A stretch of DNA of 64,000 bases from positions 622,501 to 686,500 of the forward strand of contig OX359196.1 of the NCBI GenBank assembly GCA_947172415.1, written 5' to 3'. Every line of letters begins with the position of its first letter. Positions within the stretch are counted from its first letter, which is position 1. Made by a program: the position numbers and the translations under genes. The notes beneath the pieces were generated by a model, which saw nothing but the letters and a program-made list of their open reading frames with translations, searched no databases and was not told where the DNA came from. Below are positions 59,008-64,000 of the stretch, piece after piece. This DNA comes from Chondrosia reniformis. Lineage: Eukaryota; Porifera; Demospongiae; Chondrillida; Chondrillidae.

Positions 59008-59406
59008 GATGGAGTACTAATTGTTTGGGGGGCCGGCCAAGTATACTCAAGTATCGATAAAAATATCATCTCGATAAAATTAAACAAGTTTCGATAAAAT
59101 GTCAACAAATCTTCGTATACAGGTGATGTTTAGTTCCACTTCAATATGTATGCATGATGCACAAAAGAGAATTGTATGAGTGGAGATCCAATGGAGAATA
59201 ATAATTAAGAATTGAAGACTCTTGTATCCTCAATCAAAGCTCTCACTGGGTTTAGTATATAGAATGGATGCAGTTTATTATGTATATACTGTAGGATGGT
59301 GCATTAGGAGACTCGTGAACTGGGTTCAATAACATTGTTAAATATTGAATGTATTTAAATAAGTAAAAATTCATGTACATAAATATTACAACATGGACAT
59401 GCAGCT
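59008..59406. other. Spacer between NEDD1 3' end and QARS start
   Basis: 399 bp holding the QARS promoter/5' UTR and the NEDD1 3' UTR. A truncated SINE-like fragment (actcttgtatcctcaatcaa, 59218) lies inside. Confidence 0.6.
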
Positions 59407-62400
59407 TCAGTATAGAGTTTTTAATCGTTTATTTTCCTCATAGAGTTTTCTATTCTGATCTTGTAATCGCTGGTTTTCAACAAGAAGTACACTTTCCAAT
59501 CTTGACATACGACCATCCAATCTCTTCTACACAATAACCATGGCAACAAGGGATACATAATACACATGACCTGTACAGGAAGACCACCTTACACATTAAG
59601 TGGTCTCCTTATACAGGTGGTCTTAGTATAGGAGGTTTACATCTAAACTCATTAAATTTCAGAAAATTGTGGCACCCTATAATATATATATATATGCAGA
59701 ACTTGGGAAATTTAGTTTGCTAGAACTATTACAAAGCTCATAGGTTTCCCAATGTCTAGGAAGAAAATCTATTCATTTTTCCTAACGTTCATTAATCCAG
59801 CATTTATGAACAATGAGTAACCTTAACATTTAACATGCTACATCTTGTAGGCCTGATGAGTTAGATATATATATATATAAGAACATGTTCCATTACTATT
59901 TACGTACGTACATAAACACATGATTATACATAATCAATCCTCACACCTCTTGAATAGTGAGATGACGGAGAATGTTTGCATACAGGTGGAGCATGTCCTT
60001 ATGAAAGGCCTCTCTGATCTCCTCAGATGCCTCCTCCACAATATCCTGTACAAACTGGACTTGGAAAGGTTGACCGGGCACTGAAGGGAGGATGTCTGTG
60101 GTAGAACTCTCACTTATGACATACTCCTCCATTTCCACCCGAGTGGAGACACTCGGCTTGGCAAGAGCATGTTCCTCAGTGTCATGGCCAGCCGGAGACC
60201 TCTTCTGGGCCACACCCCCTGACAGCTCGGCTACAGTGGTACTATTAGACTCTGTGGCTACTTCAGTAGATACCGGCAACGGCATTGTAGTAGAGCTATT
60301 CAAGGTTGGCATGGTAACGGGAACCAGATCACTGCTCACTCTTTCAAAGGCTGGGAGATGGGGAGAGTGACCGTGCTGAGGTGATGGAGGCTTGTTCTGT
60401 TTCAGGATGCCAGCTAGAGCTGGTATCTTCTTCTCAGAGAGTGAGGGAGGTCCGAGGGAACTCAGGATGGTTGTGCCTATAACAAAACCACAGTAAATAG
60501 AACGACTAGAATAACCCACAACATTAATTATTTAAATTAATTTACTGAATTTAAACTATATTTCAAAGGCACATACATACATATACGTATATACGTACAA
60601 GTACTCTCTCTATGTAGGTGAATATGTCATACACACGTACGTACCTTCAATGGACCCATCTATCTGTACTGGAGAAAATATGTCATCTGCAAACCTACAG
60701 GATTGATGTATAGGAAGGATATGATTTGAGGCAAACATATAAAGTTATTAATATTGGAATAATGAGACGCAGCAACACAATTTTTCACAGAATTGAACGT
60801 TTCAACCCGGAGGTCTTCTTCAGCAAATGAGGAAAAACAAGTTTGTTCAATTCTGTGAAAAATTATTGAACACAACAAACAACCCTTGTCATTTCATATG
60901 TGCGTGTGTATACAAGTACGTACACAGTGTTTCTTTAAGGGGGGACAAGAGTCCCCCCTTAAATACGGCTAAATTACCAAAACATATTGAGCTAGATTAC
61001 CCCTCAAACCTTTCCTATATTGTATTTTGTCCCCCTCTCTGTGACAACTTCTAAAGATGTCCTGCTTACCTGTTAGACAATAGTGGAGCTTCTTGAAGTG
61101 ATGTAGAATGAAGACGGGCTTGGCTTGAAAGGTCTACTCCTGTCTCACTCTGACCTCCTTTGGATTTATTGGAAGATATTGATATATTTTGAGTAGTTGC
61201 TTCTTTGTCAGACTTTGGGCTGGCTGCGTACTTTGGGGGCAAATCAGGCAGCTTTCTCTCTGCACCACTTCCGTGCATACGTTTAGAGAGGGACGGGGAT
61301 TTCCCCACTGATCCATCACCTTGGTGCGAGTCCCTAGGTAGACCAGGCCTCAATGAAGGTGAACTTTGAGTCCTACTATCAGGAGCTGCTACAGTTGATG
61401 AAACCTCTCCACTACCCACTGAGAGACTGTGGCTAGAAGGCTCCGATGCACCAAATATGCTACTGTTGTACGTACCCTTCCTAGAGCTTCGAGGGGTCTT
61501 TCTGGCTTTAGATTTTTGGTAGAGGGTGAGACAGTGTACAGGGGTATTGTGGGCCTGGATGGTGTTTATGGGCTTGGTGCAGTTACGCAGATCATAGATG
61601 TGAAGATGTCCGTCTCCGCCTCCTCCGACCAGGGTGGTCCCATCATTCAACAGAGACAGACTTAGAAGAGGACAGGAAAGCTTTGCCTTTGAAAGCATTC
61701 TACACAAGAAGAGAGCTGCAATCAATCAGGCATCAACACACACACACACACACACACCTCAGGCATCAAAACATAAATTAGGTATGTAATTCAGAAATTT
61801 ACTAAACTCAAACTTCATATCATTTAACATTAACATAGTGAAGCTGTACTTAGTTACGTTGTTGTGCTGTTGTTAAAAAATGGAGAACGGTATTCTAACA
61901 TACGCACATAACTTTTCAGTAATGTTGCAAACCAATCTGAGACTCAACTAACTTTCTCTGACTGATGTCATAAAACACTATCTTCCCATCCGTTCCGCAG
62001 CTTGCTAGCAACATTTGGTTGTATGGAGAGAAGCAGACACGAGAGGCAGAGCTGCTATGAGCTAAGGGAAAATCCCCTAGCTGTCTCTGGGATTCCCCAC
62101 TCCACAGACTAACACCTCCACCTGCACTTGCTACGGCTACCATCCCATTTTCATAAGGGGACAGTACCAAATCATTGACTGCCTGTAAAATATGTACATA
62201 CGTACGTATATGTTTACTATATCTGAGAGTAGTTGAATACATATATACATACCGTATATCGGGAATTGAATACATGTGTGTAAAGAATGTAAAGAATGTT
62301 AAAAATTAATACACATCCGTAATTTTAACAAATTGCAATCTTTTGCATTCAATTAGCACCCGATACACAGTATATGTTTACTAGTAGTAGTCAAATACAT

Positions 62401-63466
62401 ATATATGTACATACATACCTGTGAGCTGTCGGTGCCTGGTTCCTTGAGAACTTTAAGAGGCTGAGAGTTTGAGAACGTGTGAATTATCACACTACCGCTT
62501 GCATTTCCGGATATGATATGAGGAAACTTGTCATTTGATGTCACTGCAGTTACACTGGACGAGCCATGACCCTGCATACAGAGACATCAAATGAGGACAT
62601 GAAAATCTAAGATACCATTTTCCTACATGCTATATGCCTATTCTGTAAAAGAGCCTATAGGGAATTAAACCTGGAAGAGAGCTTTGGATGAAGATACAGG
62701 AGTCTTTTCTTCCTTCTTTCATCTTCTTCTCCACTGGGTCAGATAGCTGTTTCTGGGAATTCCACCCTTCATCAGTGATCCTGGGAGTCATTGTCTTTTT
62801 CTTTATCTTGATCTTCTGTGAATCCTTGGCATGTACATGTCAGTGAAATGGTACTGGGAGAGGTGACTGCATATAGGTGACAATATTATTATAAACTCAC
62901 AACATAATTCTTTACAATTGTGTGGTTCTTCATGTCCCAGAGATTCAATTCACCTCTGCTGCCACCAGTCATAAAGTACCGCGGCTTTGATGGCATGAAT
63001 TCACAGCAGGAATATTGTACTCCATCCTACATTAATATACACATATGGACATGTGGCTTTATACATAAACCTGGCCCTATGTTTAAATATTAAACATACA
63101 ATTGTAAGGCTAATTCTCATTTTTTTCTAGTACCTTTTGGACGACAGCTGCTAAGGAGACCTCTTTTGCATGTTGTAAGGCAAGGATACGAAGATCACTA
63201 CCTCTTTTTTCTGCGCAGGCCAATAGGTCGCCTGTTGAATGATTACAGACAAAAAGCAATAAAAAATGCTACTAGCAAACAACCGTAGACCTTGTACTCT
63301 GTTCCTCGACTTACTGACCGCCTGGATTAAACTTTAACGTATTCCAGTGGGAATCACAATTTAATATTCCTCCTGTACTACCTTCCTCGTAATCGACATT
63401 CTTCTCAAGACTACGTTCTTCCCAAAATACAATGTTGGCGCCCGCTGACACCAAGAGACCCGCCAT
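59407..63466 (-). CDS. NEDD1: NEDD1-type WD40 centrosomal protein
   Basis: About 694 residues; targets the gamma-tubulin ring complex to centrosomes and spindles. The N-terminal half is a WD40 propeller (MAGLLVSAGANIVFWEE; GGSRGELNLWDMK; SGNASGSVIIH; ASAGGGVSLWSGE; SCGTDGKIVFYDI; GGGGDGHLHIYDLR). A Ser/Pro-rich linker (about 330-560) follows. The C-terminus has the conserved helical region VQFVQDIVEEASEEIREAF and a final coiled coil ending QNRKLYEENKRLK, matching the NEDD1 end that binds gamma-tubulin complexes. Exons from 5': 63466-63319, 63231-63134, 63026-62901, 62571-62419, 62182-61953, 61699-61070, 60694-60645, 60476-59947, 59526-59407; all phases agree. Slightly longer than the human protein (about 660). 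The start Met directly precedes the first propeller strand. Confidence 0.93.
60799..60823 (-). other. Hammerhead-like core in a short foldback
   Basis: - strand CTGAAGA, extra A, GACC-TCCG-GGTT, GAAAC. It is enclosed in inverted arms caatttttcacagaattgaa (60777) and its complement ending near 60866, in a NEDD1 intron. Confidence 0.45.
62600..62826 (+). repeat. SINE-like repeat, longest copy
   Basis: About 227 bp, in the NEDD1 intron between exons 63026-62901 and 62571-62419. It contains all blocks: aaaatctaa..., ctgtaaaagagcctatagg, gagagctttggatgaagat, ctccactgggtcagatagct, attccacccttcatcagtga, and a 3' end at cttctgtgaatcc. Confidence 0.88.
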
Positions 63467-63583
63467 TTTTTCTAGTATACAATTGTACCGACTAATGATT
63501 ATTAGACAATAGATTTACAAGGTAATGGTAATAAAACTAAAGAAATATAAACATATATTTCATATGTCTGCCTACAGTATACA
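63467..63583. other. Short spacer between kelch gene and NEDD1
   Basis: Only 117 bp separate the NEDD1 start from the kelch stop on the same strand. The NEDD1 promoter therefore lies in, or overlaps, the end of the upstream gene. Confidence 0.6.
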
Positions 63584-64000
63584 TTAATTGTCACCCTCTT
63601 CTATAGTCAGTACTTCTACCACGTTTGTTGGTCCTCCCTTTCCCAGCCCACCTATGACAGCCATGTTGTTCTCCCAGCAGGCAACTGTCATTGACAAGCG
63701 TGGCTTTATCATATTTGGCAGTTTTTCCCATTTTCGTTTGTTGGCAGTCATTGCTTCCGTTTCACTTCTGCCCATGGGATCCTTGGTCGGACCAAGTCCA
63801 ACACCGCCTGTGACAATGATACGACTGGCAATGAAGCCAGCCGCAAAATCAGTTCTAGTACACAGCATGTCCCTAGCTGACTCCCAACATTGGTCAGCCA
63901 TCCTAAAGCGCCACACCTTCTTTGAAAATTGACTGGGAGGAATCATTCCGCCCATCACAAAAATGTCTCCCTCGTGGGAAATGACAGAGTAAAAGACGCT
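63584..64000 (-). CDS. Kelch-repeat protein, 3' part
   Basis: 139 codons from the right edge to TAA at 63584-63586, with no intron in view. Three kelch-like blades are visible, with hydrophobic-GG pairs and following Trp: DIFVMGGM...VWRF...CWESA, RIIVTGGVG...KRKWEKLPNM and NMAVIGGLG...VVEVL. These are protein-interaction blades; family members are often Cul3 substrate adaptors, but no BTB or BACK part is visible here. The 5' portion is outside the window, so the subfamily cannot be given. Confidence 0.88.
   Translation of the reverse strand, partial: SVFYSVISHEGDIFVMGGMIPPSQFSKKVWRFRMADQCWESARDMLCTRTDFAAGFIASRIIVTGGVGLGPTKDPMGRSETEAMTANKRKWEKLPNMIKPRLSMTVACWENNMAVIGGLGKGGPTNVVEVLTIEEGDN

Overview
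This 64 kb window is AT-rich animal nuclear DNA. The genes are split by GT-AG introns, and the recognisable products are metazoan: a MAP-kinase phosphatase, cytosolic glutaminyl-tRNA synthetase, the centrosomal protein NEDD1, a CCDC162-type protein and a kelch protein. Close gene spacing, short introns, many foldback elements and a strong excess of TACGTA strings suggest an early-branching invertebrate, possibly a demosponge. That placement is inference; no species-specific marker was seen.

Layout. 1-1095 is a 19-bp minisatellite, followed by a possible terminal exon (1141-1308). 2347-4289 holds a three-exon model for a small membrane protein of no known family, with a 65-bp tandem array in its second intron. 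4290-17921 is mostly non-coding: MITE-like foldbacks, a dispersed SINE-like repeat, a decayed LINE tail (10750-10990), duplicated segments, one candidate exon on the + strand (13734-13886) and one unplaced Cys-rich reading frame on the - strand (15623-15931). 17922-23408 (+) holds the last three exons of an unrecognised basic/acidic protein, with a 4.5 kb final intron. 23767-24819 (-) is an intronless MAP-kinase phosphatase. It sits head-to-head, 378 bp apart, with a CCDC162-type gene (25198-50623, +) for which at least 47 exons were placed; all but one junction keep reading phase. Convergent to it is QARS (59007-52101, -, 20 exons). QARS is followed in tandem on the same strand by NEDD1 (63466-59407, 9 exons) and the 3' part of a kelch gene running off the right edge.

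The genes do not form a pathway. QARS serves translation, NEDD1 spindle and centrosome nucleation, and the phosphatase MAPK shut-off; CCDC162 is poorly characterised.

The most interesting material is structural. (1) A motif resembling the hammerhead-ribozyme catalytic core recurs in several foldback elements. (2) A TA-flanked foldback has inserted into a conserved CCDC162 exon. (3) Tandem arrays carry copies of functional-looking splice sites, including six in-phase donors spaced 30 bp apart. (4) One QARS junction cannot be explained by an in-frame GT-AG intron.
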